A DNA stretch of 64,000 nt, taken from NCBI GenBank assembly GCA_933207985.1, contig OW240912.1, forward strand, positions 82,330,022 to 82,394,021, given 5' to 3'. Shown in pieces: positions 36,394 through 47,922 of the stretch. The notes below the pieces were generated by a model. It was given only the letters and a program-made list of their open reading frames with translations, had not been told where the DNA came from and ran no database searches. Position 1 is the stretch's first letter. Every line of letters begins with the position of its first letter. The translations under genes and the position numbers were made by a program. The DNA is from Pelobates cultripes (taxonomy: Eukaryota > Chordata > Amphibia > Anura > Pelobatidae).

Positions 36394-36540
36394 CCTTGTG
36401 ACACAGAAAATAAATATAAATACAAACGTATGTTTTGGAGTATCACAGGATACCTAAAAACAGAAAACACACAACATAGTGTGATCTGTTTAAAAACATA
36501 TGTAGTGGAGGGATGGGGTAGGAGTTCCACTCACATGGTT
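36394..36540 (-). repeat. Dispersed repeat, inverted partner of 37086-37232
   Basis: The minus strand here matches the plus strand at 37086-37232, through 'ctaccccatccctccacta', 'atatgtttttaaacag' and 'aaaacatacgtttgta'. The two copies are about 550 bases apart in opposite orientation. Family unknown. Confidence 0.7.
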
Positions 36541-37085
36541 CAGAGCCGTCCCATTATCCCGATACTCCATATTACTTATGGGAGTCCATTAATAGTCAAT
36601 GGGTAAAAAGGGCACCCCATTTAGTATATAAAACAACATAATTCAATATATCATCTTAGGGGGAAAGAAAAGGGGAGGAAGAGTATATAAATAAGATTAG
36701 AAAGGCATAAATATAATACATATATAAAATCCACATATAGGAATCATAATATATAAATAGAATCACCAAGGCAAAAGCAATGGATAGGATATATATATAT
36801 AATATATATATATATAGGATAGTTTGCTGTGTGCTCTTCATACACGCACTTTATATTTATTTTGCTTGGGTTACTAGTACGTGGTAAGTGAAACCATTTG
36901 TGCACTTTACTATTTCACCTCACTACCATTCTACTAAAGTACCGATTTTTAAATATATTTGTTGCTTGTTTTTAATAATTAATAAACTATATTTTGAGAA
37001 ATATTGAAGACCCATCATACAGTTCTATGGAAACTGTGGGGATTTGGACTGTTTTTCACCATTTGTGGCACCCTAGAGCGCATAA

Positions 37086-37232
37086 CTTGGAACTTCTACC
37101 CCATCCCTCCACTATATATGTTTTTAAACAGTTCACACTATGTTGTTGTTTGATTTCTGTTTTTAGGTATCCTGTAAAACTCCAAAACATACGTTTGTAC
37201 TTATATTTATTTTCTGTGTCACAAGGTTTACT
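37086..37232 (+). repeat. Dispersed repeat, inverted partner of 36394-36540
   Basis: This is the plus-strand partner of the pair. A conserved short open frame spans both copies (YVFKQ..LCC...VFRYPV.LQNIRLYLYLFSV, broken here by variable positions), but its length and lack of motifs do not support a protein. Confidence 0.65.
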
Positions 37233-37390
37233 TTCCATACTGGTATATACTACTTTTTGTCTTTACTTGTGTACTATTAAGTGTTTGGGGAAAGCACGTT
37301 ATATACTAGTTTGACACTTATTTATGTTTTTGAAGTGCCTTACACACTTTTGTACTTTCACTTTATAATTTGAAAGTAGGAATGTCTGCA

Positions 37391-37881
37391 TTAAAGGGAC
37401 ACTATAGGCACCCAGACCACTTCAGCTCATTTTGTACTTAGTGCTGCAATGTTAAACATTACAGTTCCAGAGAAACTACAATGTTTACATAGCAGCACTA
37501 TGCCTCCTCAAGTGGTTGTCTACCAGACAGCCACTGGGGGGCACTTCCTGGATCGAAACAGACCTTTGGTCCGGTAACTGACTCTGGACATTCTCACGCT
37601 CTTCAGTAGGACATGCAGTGTGAGGTTTTACTCCATAGGAAAGCATTGATTCAATGCTTTCCTTTAGGGAGGTCTAATGCTTGCGCTGCACTTGCCATGC
37701 ATGCGCATTAGCACCCGCTTGTTGTTGGACAGAGGAGGGGGCAGATCTGTGGCACTGGGGTAATGTAAGTAAATAAAGGGTTTTTAACCCTATATTTACC
37801 AGGAAGGGGGGCGCGAGGGAGGGGGGAGCAATAGTTCCAAGAATACAGCTTTGTATTCCTGGAACTATAGAATCCCTTTAA
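37391..37881. mobile_element. TTAA MITE (T2/Kolobok-like), complete
   Basis: It begins TTAAAGGGACACTATAGGCA and ends CTATAGAATCCCTTTAA. The left part 'cccagaccacttcagctca' is shared with the copy at 5605, making these two the closest pair in the window. 491 bp, non-autonomous. Confidence 0.85.
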
Positions 37882-39240
37882 CAATATCAGAAGAGCCAGA
37901 ATGCACAGGGGACGAGAAGGTAACTGTCAAAATGTTTTGACTCTCATCTGGTTATCCCAGACCTAGAGCATTAGATTGAAAGGGTTAAGTATATTTTAAA
38001 GTTATAGAGTAAAAGTGACCTGATTTCATTTTTTTGCTGTTGTTTTCTCTCGCTTAGACTGAGATAGACGAAATATAAACACAATTTTAATGTAGATAAT
38101 ATACACACACACCTAAATACAAATTTCACTCCAAGATTTAAAACACAAAGAAAACAAATACACAAACCTACAGTCACCAAAGGCTGATTAGAAAAGTGAC
38201 TTTTTATATGTCAGAATAGTTACATAATGAGAAACATCAATGTTTGTGTTGTTTATCCAAAGGAAGGTAATACAACATTTAAAGCAGCTCTGTCACGTGA
38301 AGTGAAGTCCATATTAATGATCAGCATCTTTACCAGGTGTCTGTCTGAATGCTTTTGTGTAGTTGAGAAGGGAGAATCAGAAGCCATAGTCTACAAACAT
38401 TGCCGTGATCAGAGGGTACAGATGACCTCTAGGAAATAGAAAGACGAAGAAGGTTCAGTTCAGTTAGGGATTGACAGAGATGTCATATCATGATTTCATT
38501 TATAAATCCTAATGAAAACTGCTTCCTGGTTGTGTTGAATTATGTGTGGCCTCACTAGGACTGCAGAACAGGCTAAGGCCTTTAATCTGTCTCGGGCTAC
38601 GACATGGCTTCCTGCAGTTAGGCACTTGGTTGCTAGGCAACCCCCCTATCCCAACTACCATTGGCAAGAAGGGCAATGTGAAAAGACAGGGGCAAAGGGA
38701 CGTGGCACTGATGGTGCACTCTTTCAAAAGCCTATACAACAGCAGTTACATTAGTTGCTGTCCTGAACTCTTGGCATTCCCTGTTTGATTGCTACCTGGA
38801 TCAATACCTTTGGACTGATTTACCATTATTGATCCTTCTCCGTCTGGATTACCGATCTTTGCCCTCTCCGGCAACACCATCTATATTATCCCTATGCTGT
38901 GTTGTATCAGACTTTGCCATTCTCTAGTATTATTCCTCTAATGACATACGGCCTCTTGCACTCCAGACACTGACCTTTACAGCAAGAAACTATAAACTTC
39001 ACAATGTGAGATATTAGAGTGAGGCAGTGGACATGCAACCGTCTTGCTCCAAAACCTACGAAAGGAACATAAGTTGTTTGGTCTTTATAGGATTTCTTAG
39101 AGGGTCAGTCTAAGCAGTATACCAACTACAACACACTGGAGTGTTTATGGTGCCAGGTGTCTCCCAGCTACATCCCCGGGTAAGAATCAAATCATATTTG
39201 AATAATTTGAAACTTACATGGGTTCCCCATGTGCCTCCTG

Positions 39241-39243
<3 letters not shown>
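37882..39243. other. Spacer, no gene seen
   Basis: Short open frames at 38227-38790 overlap in three frames and show no domain. No classified element. Confidence 0.5.

Positions 39244-39306
<63 letters not shown>
39244..39306. repeat. (TA)n microsatellite
   Basis: About 30 uninterrupted 'ta' dinucleotides. Confidence 0.98.
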
Positions 39307-39309
<3 letters not shown>

Positions 39310-39756
39310 GTACGTTCTCCTTATGTAAGTGATATATCAATTTGATCCCTTTTTGAAAACTCTTCATTCATTAATTATTTCCAAATATGGTCAGTAAGGA
39401 TGTAGGAACTTCTGTATTAGTAATATCAGAACAGAGGGCTGGTCCAGAGATGAATGAGGAGCCCAGGTAAATCATTAATGTTAAATCATTCATATGGAGC
39501 TATATTTGTATGTGGTTTTATCAATTGTTTTGGTCTACATTATTATTGTGTATATTGTAAGTATAAATGGTAGAGTGTGTATGCTGCTTTTTCAAATGGG
39601 CCTTTTTAAAAGAGCCAGGGAAATTATAATTTCACATTCAATATCGACAAACTAACAGCTGTCCATTAGCCATCAAAGCACCATAACAATTTCATTGCAA
39701 TGAGGTTGTTATAATGCGAGGAGGCCTCATCTCAGTCAGGATGTGTGGGTCAGCGC

Positions 39757-41290
39757 CAGGGCCGGACTGGCCCACCGGGATACCGGGAAATTTCCCGGTG
39801 GGCCGTGGCACCTGGGGCCGGTCTGACAGCCCTAATCATTGGGCTGACAGCTCCTGTGATCCCGGCCGGCCATGTGTGAGCTGTGGGGCCGCACAGAGCC
39901 CCATGGGAGCAGGGGGAGCCAGGCGGCCGGCACAGCTCACACATGGCCACAGCTCACACACAGCTCACACATGACCAAAAAAATAAAAAATAAATAAATT
40001 GCGGCGGGGCGGGGCTTATCGTGCGGCGGGGGCTGGGCTTACTGTGCGGTGGGGCGGGGCTTACTGTGCGGCGGGGGCCTGGCTGACTGCAGCATGGGAA
40101 GCAGGAAGGAGTCCCTGCTTCCCCAACAACAAGCCTCCAGGAGCTCCAAGCAGGAGGTAAGAAGCAGGTCAGTGTGTCTGTGTGAGTGTGTGACTGTCTG
40201 TGTGTGACTGCCTGTGAGTGTGTGACTGCCTGTGGGTGTGTGACTGTCTGTGTGTGACTGCCTGTGTGAGTGTGTGAGTGTCTGTGTGAGTGTGTGAGTG
40301 TGTGACTGTCTGTGTGTGACTGTCTGTGTGAGTGTGTGACTGTAAGTGTGTGACTGTCTGTGTGAGTGTGTGACTGTCTGTGTGTGACTGCCTGTGAGTG
40401 TGTGACTGTCTGTGTGTGTGACTGTCTGACTGTGAGTGTGTGACTGTCTGTGAGTGTGTGACTGTGTGACTGTCTGTGAGTGTGTGACTGCCTGTGTGTG
40501 CGTGACTGTCTGCCTGTGTGTGCGTGACTGTCCGCCTGTGTGTGACTGTCTACGTGTGTGTGTGTGTGACTGTCTGCCTGCGTGTGAGTGTGTGGCTGTC
40601 TGCCTGTGTATGTGTGTGGCTGTCTGCCTGTCTTTGTATGTGTGGGTGTTTGCCTCGGTGTCAGTGACTGTCTGCCTGTGTGTGTGTGTGGCTGCCTGCC
40701 TGGGTGTCAGTGACTGTCTGCCTCTGTGTGTGTGTGCGCGCATCTGCTAGTGAGGGAGCCTCTCTGTGTGTGTGTGTGTGCCTGCTAGTGAGTTTGTGTG
40801 TGTGTGTGTGCCTGCTAGTGAGTGAGCTTGTATGTGTGTCAGTGAGCTTGTCTGTAGGGATCATATGTGTGTGTGTGTTAGTGAGCTTGTCTGTAAGGAG
40901 CATGGGTGTGTCGGAGCCTGTCTGTGGTGAGCATGTGTGTACAGTGAGCTTGTCTGTAGTAAGCATGAGTGTGATCGTGAGCTTGTCTGTAGTGACCATA
41001 TGTGTGTCAGTGAGCTTGTCTGTAGTGAGCATGTGTGTGTCAGTGAGCTTGTCTGTAGTGAATCTGTGTGTTAGTGAGCTCTTCTGTAGGGAGAGTGTGT
41101 GTCAATGGGCTTGTCTGTAGGGAGAGTGTGTGCGCATCAGTGAGCTTGTCTATAGTAAGCTTGTGTGTGTGTATCAGAGTTTGTCTGTACTAAATTTGTG
41201 TGTGCGCCAGTAACCTTGTCTGTGTGTGTCATTGTCTGTCAATGAGCCTATTTGTGTGCATCAGTAAGATTGTCAGTCTGTGTGTGAGTA
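39757..41290 (+). repeat. Composite repeat with GC-rich head and TG minisatellite
   Basis: The head starts 'agggccggactggcccacc' and contains the palindrome 'ccgggaaatttcccgg'. It leads through 'gcggggcggggcttac' tandem words (about 40000-40080) to a long TG-rich array of 'tgtgtgactgtctgtgagtg' and then 'agtgagcttgtctgtag' units (40160-41290). Head plus microsatellite cargo parallels the repeats at 10463 and 18588. Open frames in the array are artefacts. Confidence 0.7.
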
Positions 41291-41439
41291 TGATTTACTG
41301 TATAATTTAATTACCCTAAAATAACTAATATTTTGAATTAGAAGAAATGTACCAATAAAAAAAAATAAAAAAAAAAAATATATATATATATATATATACT
41401 GTTGCATCACCAGGGCTCCAGTATCCAGTATATATATAG

Positions 41440-41660
41440 GCAATTGAAATAGTTGGCTGCACTCTCAGATTTCCTTAAAATTTTACTTTTATTGAAATAG
41501 TTAAGAGAAGATCAACGTTTCAGTCCCTCTTGTGGACTTGCATCAGGATCATGACGAAAGTTCACAAGAGGGACTGAAACATTGCTCTTCTCTTAAATAT
41601 TTCAATAAAAGTTACATTTTCAGGAAATCCGAGAGTGCAGCCAACTATTTCAATTGCATG
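41440..41660. repeat. Foldback of hammerhead-like PLE ends next to assembly gap
   Basis: Arms at about 41446-41553 and 41557-41655 are inverted copies ('gttggctgcactctcagatt', 'cttttattgaaata', 'gtccctcttgtg'). Each arm contains a hammerhead-like core: on the minus strand CTGATG, stem II AGTCC/GGACT with loop ACAAGAG, then GAAAC. The right arm has TGACGA, AGTTC/GGACT, GAAAC. The cores deviate from consensus near A9 or C3. Duplicated, inverted ends suggest another PLE family. Confidence 0.5.
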
Positions 41661-41700
41661 TATATATATGCTGGACAAGCACCGGGCAAGTAGAGCTTTG

Positions 41701-41800
41701 NNNNNNNNNNNNNNNNNNNNNNNNNNNNNNNNNNNNNNNNNNNNNNNNNNNNNNNNNNNNNNNNNNNNNNNNNNNNNNNNNNNNNNNNNNNNNNNNNNNN
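41701..41800. other. Assembly gap (100 N)
   Basis: Exactly 100 N, the usual placeholder for a gap of unknown size. It interrupts the reverse transcriptase of PLE copy A1, so the true local structure is unknown. Confidence 0.99.
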
Positions 41801-42338
41801 GAGCTTTTCTTTCAGCTTGACTCAAATTATCAAAATGGTCAGAGGAATAAAAATCATCACTCATACCCTCAATTTCTTTGCATGTCAGTTCAACAAAGAG
41901 GTCGATGTATTTAAACTCCGAAATAAATGGTGTGAATTTACTTCTAAGTTTCAGATTCGTGAAGGGTGCTTGCTTCTTCGTAGGGAGGTCATTGCTGTTG
42001 AGGAGATCAACTAGATTGTCAAGAAGATCCATATCCTTAACCTCCAACCCCAGTCTTAATGCCTTTTTAGATTTTTGAATCTCATGAAACTTATGTAACG
42101 CCAACTTGCGTGCGAAAAGATGGATGTCCTTTGTCCACACAAACTTATCGAACTTGGGTGTAGGGACAAAGGCCAGCCCTCTTCCAAGCACCTGGGACTC
42201 AAGGGGAGTGAGTTGATGAGACGACAAATTAATGATCTGGCTACTTTGTATTAATAAGCTTTTCTCCTTTTGTATCCTCGTGTTGAGGTTTTGCTTCTTG
42301 TGTTTCTTTGGCTTTTCTCCTCTGTATTCGTTCTTTCT
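41801..42338 (-). pseudogene. PLE-A copy A1 reverse transcriptase, N-terminal part cut by gap
   Basis: The minus strand encodes about 142 residues of the family A reverse transcriptase, ending at the N run, preceded by the 37-codon linker that begins at the slippery site (42338-42344). It matches A2 and A3 with scattered substitutions. The conserved N-terminal block LTPLESQVLGRGLAFVPTPK is present; the catalytic palm would lie in or beyond the gap. Sequence left of the gap is not the continuation of this gene, so the copy is either truncated or misassembled. Confidence 0.85.
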
Positions 42339-43021
42339 AAAAAATTAAACCCTTTCTTAAGGATACTTTTAGGATTACCCTCTGCTGATGTTGAGGGGCT
42401 TTCTTGGTTTGAATCAGGCTCTGATGCACTGGAGTCGTACTCTGATGTGGAGAATCTATCAAAGTCTACTCTCTTGCTTTTAAATTTGCGGTAGATATTA
42501 CCAGTTTGAAAATCTTTTGTATCTCTCATGAATTTGGAGTGTTTCCTAAGTTTAATTGATGTTTGAAACTTATCTAGATTGGTTTTGAGTTTTATCTCAA
42601 ATTGTTCGAAGTTGGGTTCGTTTTTGTACGTCTGGACTTTTTCAATCTCCTCGTCCACCTCTTTATTAACTCTCTCTAGTCTCTTAGTTTCGTACCTACA
42701 TAAAATATCCATGAATTTTTTTGAGCATGTTCCTGCTGCCTCTTCCCATTCTTTAATAAACTCGGATTCTTCAATATGTGGGGCAGGGATATTTTGAACC
42801 CTCAAACCTCTTGGAATAAGTTCCTTGCTTAGATATTTTTCTAAGGAAGCTATCTCCCAACCTGCTTTAATTTGCTGTTTAAATAAGAATGTTAAGTGGT
42901 TGAATGCTGAGTTTATATTTGTATGAGTGATATTCTCTTGCAGGTGCCCCTCAGAGAAGACTGAGTCTATGTCAGAGTACCAGGCATCCCTTGACGTTTT
43001 ATCTGATAGAAAACCGGCCAT
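42251..43021 (-). CDS. PLE-A ORF1 protein, copy A1
   Basis: An intact 256-codon frame whose protein is the same as in copy A2. See the A2 entry for domains. It is followed by the reverse-transcriptase frame in -1 register, with the heptamer T TTT TTA (minus strand, plus coordinates 42344-42338) in the ORF1 frame at codons 226-228. The start ATG lies just inside the element after a leader of about 1 kb containing the hammerhead. Confidence 0.85.
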   Translation of the reverse strand: MAGFLSDKTSRDAWYSDIDSVFSEGHLQENITHTNINSAFNHLTFLFKQQIKAGWEIASLEKYLSKELIPRGLRVQNIPAPHIEESEFIKEWEEAAGTCSKKFMDILCRYETKRLERVNKEVDEEIEKVQTYKNEPNFEQFEIKLKTNLDKFQTSIKLRKHSKFMRDTKDFQTGNIYRKFKSKRVDFDRFSTSEYDSSASEPDSNQESPSTSAEGNPKSILKKGFNFLERTNTEEKSQRNTRSKTSTRGYKRRKAY

Positions 43022-44201
43022 AACCAGGCAACACTTAAAAGGTGATATGGTACTGAAACCAATTTAGCAAAAAAAGTAGTAGAAATTGACTAGGCCAAAG
43101 GTAGTGGTTATTCCAGACTTGAATATACCACCCTCCTAGTGGTCAGTCACACCTTTAAATGACACTCCAGTGGTGTCAAGGGGCATAACCCCAAAATGGA
43201 AGTACTAGAAAATGACTTTCCTGTTACTGGTCACTAAAACCAGAACCAGGACTGTCAGCTGGACAAAATATTAGTAGATAATAGATAATTAAATCAAAAT
43301 TGCCATCAATATGTCGGAATATAGAGAGGGTTCATACGTAGATTCAAGTGATTAAAATAGCCTAAATGGCTCTTCTCCTGTCTAAAGGACTCTTAGACGT
43401 AAAGAATCTATTTGAGACTCAGGACTTTGATATAATCAACCATAGTATGTCCATGTCAACAGTAAAAGCGGTTGTGGAATGAGCCTTTAAATTAACTCCT
43501 GTAATCTAGATGGAAAAGACAATCAGTCAAGGAGGAACTTTGAATATTGGCTGTATATAAAGTAACACTTGTAGCAAAGCCCGCTGTATCAGAAAAGCTA
43601 CACTAAGAGTGTAGTTAAGCAATCAGCAATTTAGGATAACAGCATTTAGCTGGATACCAAGTAACATATAATAAAAGGAAAAAAGTCTACATGAAAATTC
43701 GTAGATTAATCACAAAATATGTCATAAATGATAAATCTTAAGTTAGTGGTTTCCTAAATCGCTATGGGGTACAAAGAGTATCTTTTGCCCCCTCAAATAC
43801 ATACAGAGCCAGTCCAGATTCCTCAATCAAATAGATAATTCCAATCTAGATAGCATATCAGGAGTGACAGGAGGAAAAGGTGAAAAATTAGGAAATAATA
43901 GTGCTAATGTGTAGAACCATGCTTAGAATGCTGGTTACCTACACATCGTGAAATAGTGCCCTAGAAGTGAAAATAAAAAGTGAGTGAAAGTGAAGGAGAA
44001 AAACCTCCTTCAACCCGACGCGCGTTTCGGTGCTGTGATGCACCTTCGTCAGGGGCTGAATTCGTTATGGACCCTAGACCTTGTTTAAATACCCCTGGTA
44101 TTGTAACTGTTGAGAGGATTCCACCAATCAGGGTTCCTGTGTGGACCGTCAGTTGGCGCCAAAATGACGTCAGAATATGCTAATTCGCTGTTTAAAGAAA
44201 G

Positions 44202-44258
<57 letters not shown>

Positions 44259-44478
44259 AAGAAGAAAGAAAACTCCAAACAGGGTTAAGTCCACCTCTAC
44301 ATTGTGTGGTTTATATTTAACCCTGTATGTACTCATTGGATGGAGTGACTTGCTTCATAGAATAGGGAAAGGACGAAGGTGAATATATCTGTGTAAATTT
44401 TATAGTCAGAGACGAATGATTCGTCAAGAAATTTATATCATGTAAAGTCAGTGTATTGCTATCACAAGGCATTGTTTG
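43022..44478 (-). repeat. PLE-A pseudo-LTR/leader between A2 and A1
   Basis: This stretch is the 3' end of A2 and the 5' leader of A1 at once. It matches 48606-50017 (upstream of A2) and, in the opposite strand, about 53480-54663 (downstream of A3). The part common to all copies corresponds to about 43213-44478. Such terminal repeats arising from head-to-tail copies are the pseudo-LTRs described for Penelope-like elements. It contains a poly-A tract (44204-44257), the promoter-like elements and the hammerhead. Confidence 0.85.
44009..44060 (-). ncRNA. Hammerhead ribozyme, type I (PLE-A, copy A1)
   Basis: Identical in sequence and layout to the copies at 49593-49644 and 53808-53859; the structure is described in the latter entry. 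Confidence 0.85.
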
Positions 44479-45459
44479 AGAAGTAGACGGTTCATCATGG
44501 GTTATCTGGACGCCTGTGGGATCATGAGAATGGGTAGAGAGGCTTTGAGCGAAAAACCTCTAAAAAGTGAAAATAAGGGATTTTAACCCTCGCTCAGCCA
44601 TGGGGACCTAATACCTATCCCAGGATATCATAAGGATTATATAAATATGGGCGGTCAGGTTAACTGTACTTCCTATTAGGGTAATGATCATTTCATTATC
44701 AAGCCTCATTCTCGATTTACGGGCGGAATTAACCCCCGCTATACTGTTCTTAGCAGTCATGTGAAAATAGTAATAGCTGAGCTTATACCCAAAATTCCCA
44801 TGTGCGGGTATTATCAATGGCTTGATGATCGTAAATAAATTGCCAGATACTCATGTACCAGTGTGTCTACATAAATACTAGGTAATAAATGCCTCTGATA
44901 TACATAATCAAATATTGAGGCTTTTTATAATACAGATAAATTCATCAGTTCTTATTCTTGCTAAATGGAGATTAGTATTTCGGTAATCGAAATTTGTCCA
45001 GCCATTCCCATTGGCAGTATCAATTCAATTTGTCAATTTAGATGGCTGGTACGTTGTGCTAGTCCATATATCCAAATAGCGTGTATAGTATTATAAATAG
45101 GAGATGGGGGGAAAAGTAGCATACGATATATTAAATTTTAAGTAATTTATATAACTTTTAATGGATCATGTGTCATCATGGGATCAGAGTGATCGGTCAT
45201 GTGTAAATCTTACTGGACATAATTTACTCAAATGAGTGAGTTATATAGTATAATTAAAGTGTATCCAGAAGATACCCACTAGACAGGCTATAATAATGAG
45301 GGCTGTATACCTTCTTTGAGCCACTAGGGGTCAGTCACAGACATACCAGGGGTAAATTTCCATATTGAATGTATCTAAGTAGTATTTACTCTTTTGATGG
45401 ATTAATTTCCAATTATTAAATAGTAAATTAATGAAGTGTTGCTAGGGAAGAACCGGTAT
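44479..45459 (-). other. PLE-A 3' untranslated region, copy A2
   Basis: The stretch follows the A2 stop codon on the minus strand and matches 52431-53480 after A3. It is AT-rich. Short open frames (for example the 69-codon one conserved at 44608-44817 and 53073-53282) are identical between copies because the DNA is, and have no recognisable domain. Confidence 0.75.
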
Positions 45460-47922
45460 TTAATCAGGGATAAAGGGAGTGTATGAGAATCCTTCGTTAA
45501 GGCCCAAGGGGGATAAAGTTTTTAATTTAAATATCCAGAAGCTCTCTCGCTGTAAGAGTCTTTTGTCCAGATCTCCCTTCCTTGGTCCCAACTTTATTTT
45601 TTCTACTCCATTAAAGCGTAAGCCCTGTGCAGAGCCGGCATGTTTAATTTTCAAATGTCTTGATATAGATGTATCTATCTGTCTAGATGGATTCACAGAG
45701 TTTATGTGTTCAAGGATGCGGGTTTTAAACTGTCTGAAAGTCTTCCCCACGTATTTCAAATTGCAACTGCAAGTAATGAGGTATATTAGGCCCTCGGTTT
45801 TGCAGTTAAAGAAGGTTTTAGTTGTGTGTATCTCAGTATTATCCGAGTTAGAGAATGATTTCGATTGTTTCCGGATAAATTTACAGGCCTTACACTTGCC
45901 GCACTGAAAGGTGCCGGCAGCAGGCGATTTAAGCCAGGTGTTAGTAGGTTTTGGGAGAGATAAATGGCTTGGAACCAAAATATCTTTTAGGTTCTGACCT
46001 CTCTTTGCTGTAATCGATACGTGGGGTGTCAGCACATCTTTAAGATGTGTATCTTGGTACAGTAGTGGCCAGAATCTCTCTAGTGTTTTTTTCATACCGT
46101 CCCAACCCGAATCAAAGGTTCCAATACATCTTATTATTTCCTGATTTTTGTTTTGGGGGGGGGAGGACTTTTCGGACAGAAGGTTGGTCCTTTCAGTAGC
46201 TAGTGCCCTGTGATAAGCTCTTTTTAGACACTTGTTTGGATATCCCTTGGCTTTAAAAAGGGATCTCAGGGTCTGTGCTTTTATTTTAAAATCTTCTTGG
46301 GAGGAACAATTCCTCCTTAGTCTGAGATATTGGCCTGTCGGTATCCCACTTTTTAAAGCAGGGGGGTGATGACTCTCCCAGTTCAGAAAGTTATTGGTTG
46401 CAGTTGGTTTTTTGAAAAGCGTGGTGGTGAAATCGTTGTTATGAGAAATTTCGAGAGTTAGGTCCAAAAAATTCAGTCTTTTATCACCTATATCGAAAGT
46501 GAATTTAAGGTTAATCTCATTCACATTGAGTACTTCCACGAATTCATGGAATAGATCAATCGGACCTGTCCACACTATCAAAATGTCATCGATATAGCGT
46601 TTCCATAGGTTTATGTGTACGCTAAATTTATCGAGACTAGGGTTGAAGACAATGTTACTTTCCCACCACCCCAGGTGAAGGTTGGCATAGGATGGTGCAC
46701 AAGTCGTACCCATCGCTGTGCCCTTCACCTAGTGATAGTAGTTGCCTTTAAAGAGGAAGTAATTATGAGTCAATATAAACCGCAACAGTCTGAGGACAAA
46801 CTCATTGTGTTCATTGCGGGTAGGGTCTCTCATATACAGAAACGTTCTAACGTGTCTGATACCAACATCATGGGGAATAGAACTATATAGACCCTCAACA
46901 TCTAGGCTACAAAGGCTTGCTTTGGCCGGAATTTTCATATCTTTGAGGATGCTGAGGGTCTGCTTAGTGTCTCTCAAATGAGAAGGAAGAGACTTAACTA
47001 GATCACGAAGGATGTGTTCAATATACACACTACAATTCTGCGTCAGATTATTATTGCCTGAAACGATAGGTCTCCCTGACAATGTTTTGTGCTGTTTATG
47101 AATTTTTGGTAAAGCATAAAAGGTAGCTATCACTGGTTTTTTATTGAACATAAATTTAAATTCATCCTTAGAAATGAGATTGGACTGAAGTGCTTCCTCT
47201 AGTATTCCTTTTAATTCATTTAGATATTTAGCTGTGGGGTCTGAGCTCAGAATCATATATGTGTCTTTGTCGTCTAGGATTCTGCTGACCATTTCAATAT
47301 AAGCGGTTTTATTCATAACGACTATGTTGCCCCCTTTGTCTGAAGCCTTTATGATAATTGAGTCATTCTGTCTTAGTGTATTGAGAGCTTTTCTTTCAGC
47401 TTGACTCAAATTATCAAAATGGTCAGAGGAATAAAAATCATCACTCATACCCTCAATTTCTTTGCATGTCAGTTCAACAAAGAGGTCGATGTATTTAAAC
47501 TCCGAAATATATGGTGTGAATTTACTTCTAAGTTTCAGATTCGTGAAGGGTGCTTGCTTCTTCGTAGGGAGGTCATTGCTGTTGAGGAGATCAACTAAAT
47601 TGTCAAGAAGATCCATATCCTTAACCTCCAACCCCAGTCTTAATGCCTTTTTAGATTTTTGAATCTCATGAAACTTATGTAACGCCAACTTGCGTGCGAA
47701 AAGATGGATGTCCTTTGTCCACACAAACTTATCGAACTTGGGTGTAGGGACAAAGGCCAGCCCTCTTCCAAGCACCTGGGACTCAAGGGGAGTGAGTTGA
47801 TGAGACGACAAATTAATGATCTGGCTACTTTGTATTAATAAGCTTTTCTCCTTTTGTATCCTCGTGTTGAGGTTTTGCTTCTTGTGTTTCTTTGGCTTTT
47901 CTCCTCTGTATTCGTTCTTTCT
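45460..47922 (-). pseudogene. PLE-A RT-GIY-YIG protein, copy A2, with one amber stop
   Basis: Minus-strand frame equal to the A3 protein except for scattered substitutions and one nonsense change. At plus positions 46729-46731 the codon for Gln361 (CAG in A3) is TAG, between the KGTAMG motif and the preceding NYYH. Frame continues unshifted on both sides, so a single C-to-T transition disables the copy, cutting after palm motif A and before YIDD. All other motifs (LPKIHK, GRPIVSG, YIDD, CxxCxxC, GIY-YIG) are intact. The frame is entered from ORF1 at the slippery site 47922-47928. Confidence 0.93.

Noticed and set aside
40039..41120. Thr/His/Gln-rich frame of 234 codons and antisense Cys/Val frames
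   Set aside because: Artefacts of the TG minisatellite.
41562..42227. A 221-codon minus frame running through the N gap
   Set aside because: The 100 N are a placeholder; sequence left of the gap is a foldback repeat and not RT, so the frame is joined only by chance.
44608..44817. 69-codon frame in the PLE-A 3' region, identical in two copies
   Set aside because: Identity follows from overall copy identity, and no start context or domain supports translation.
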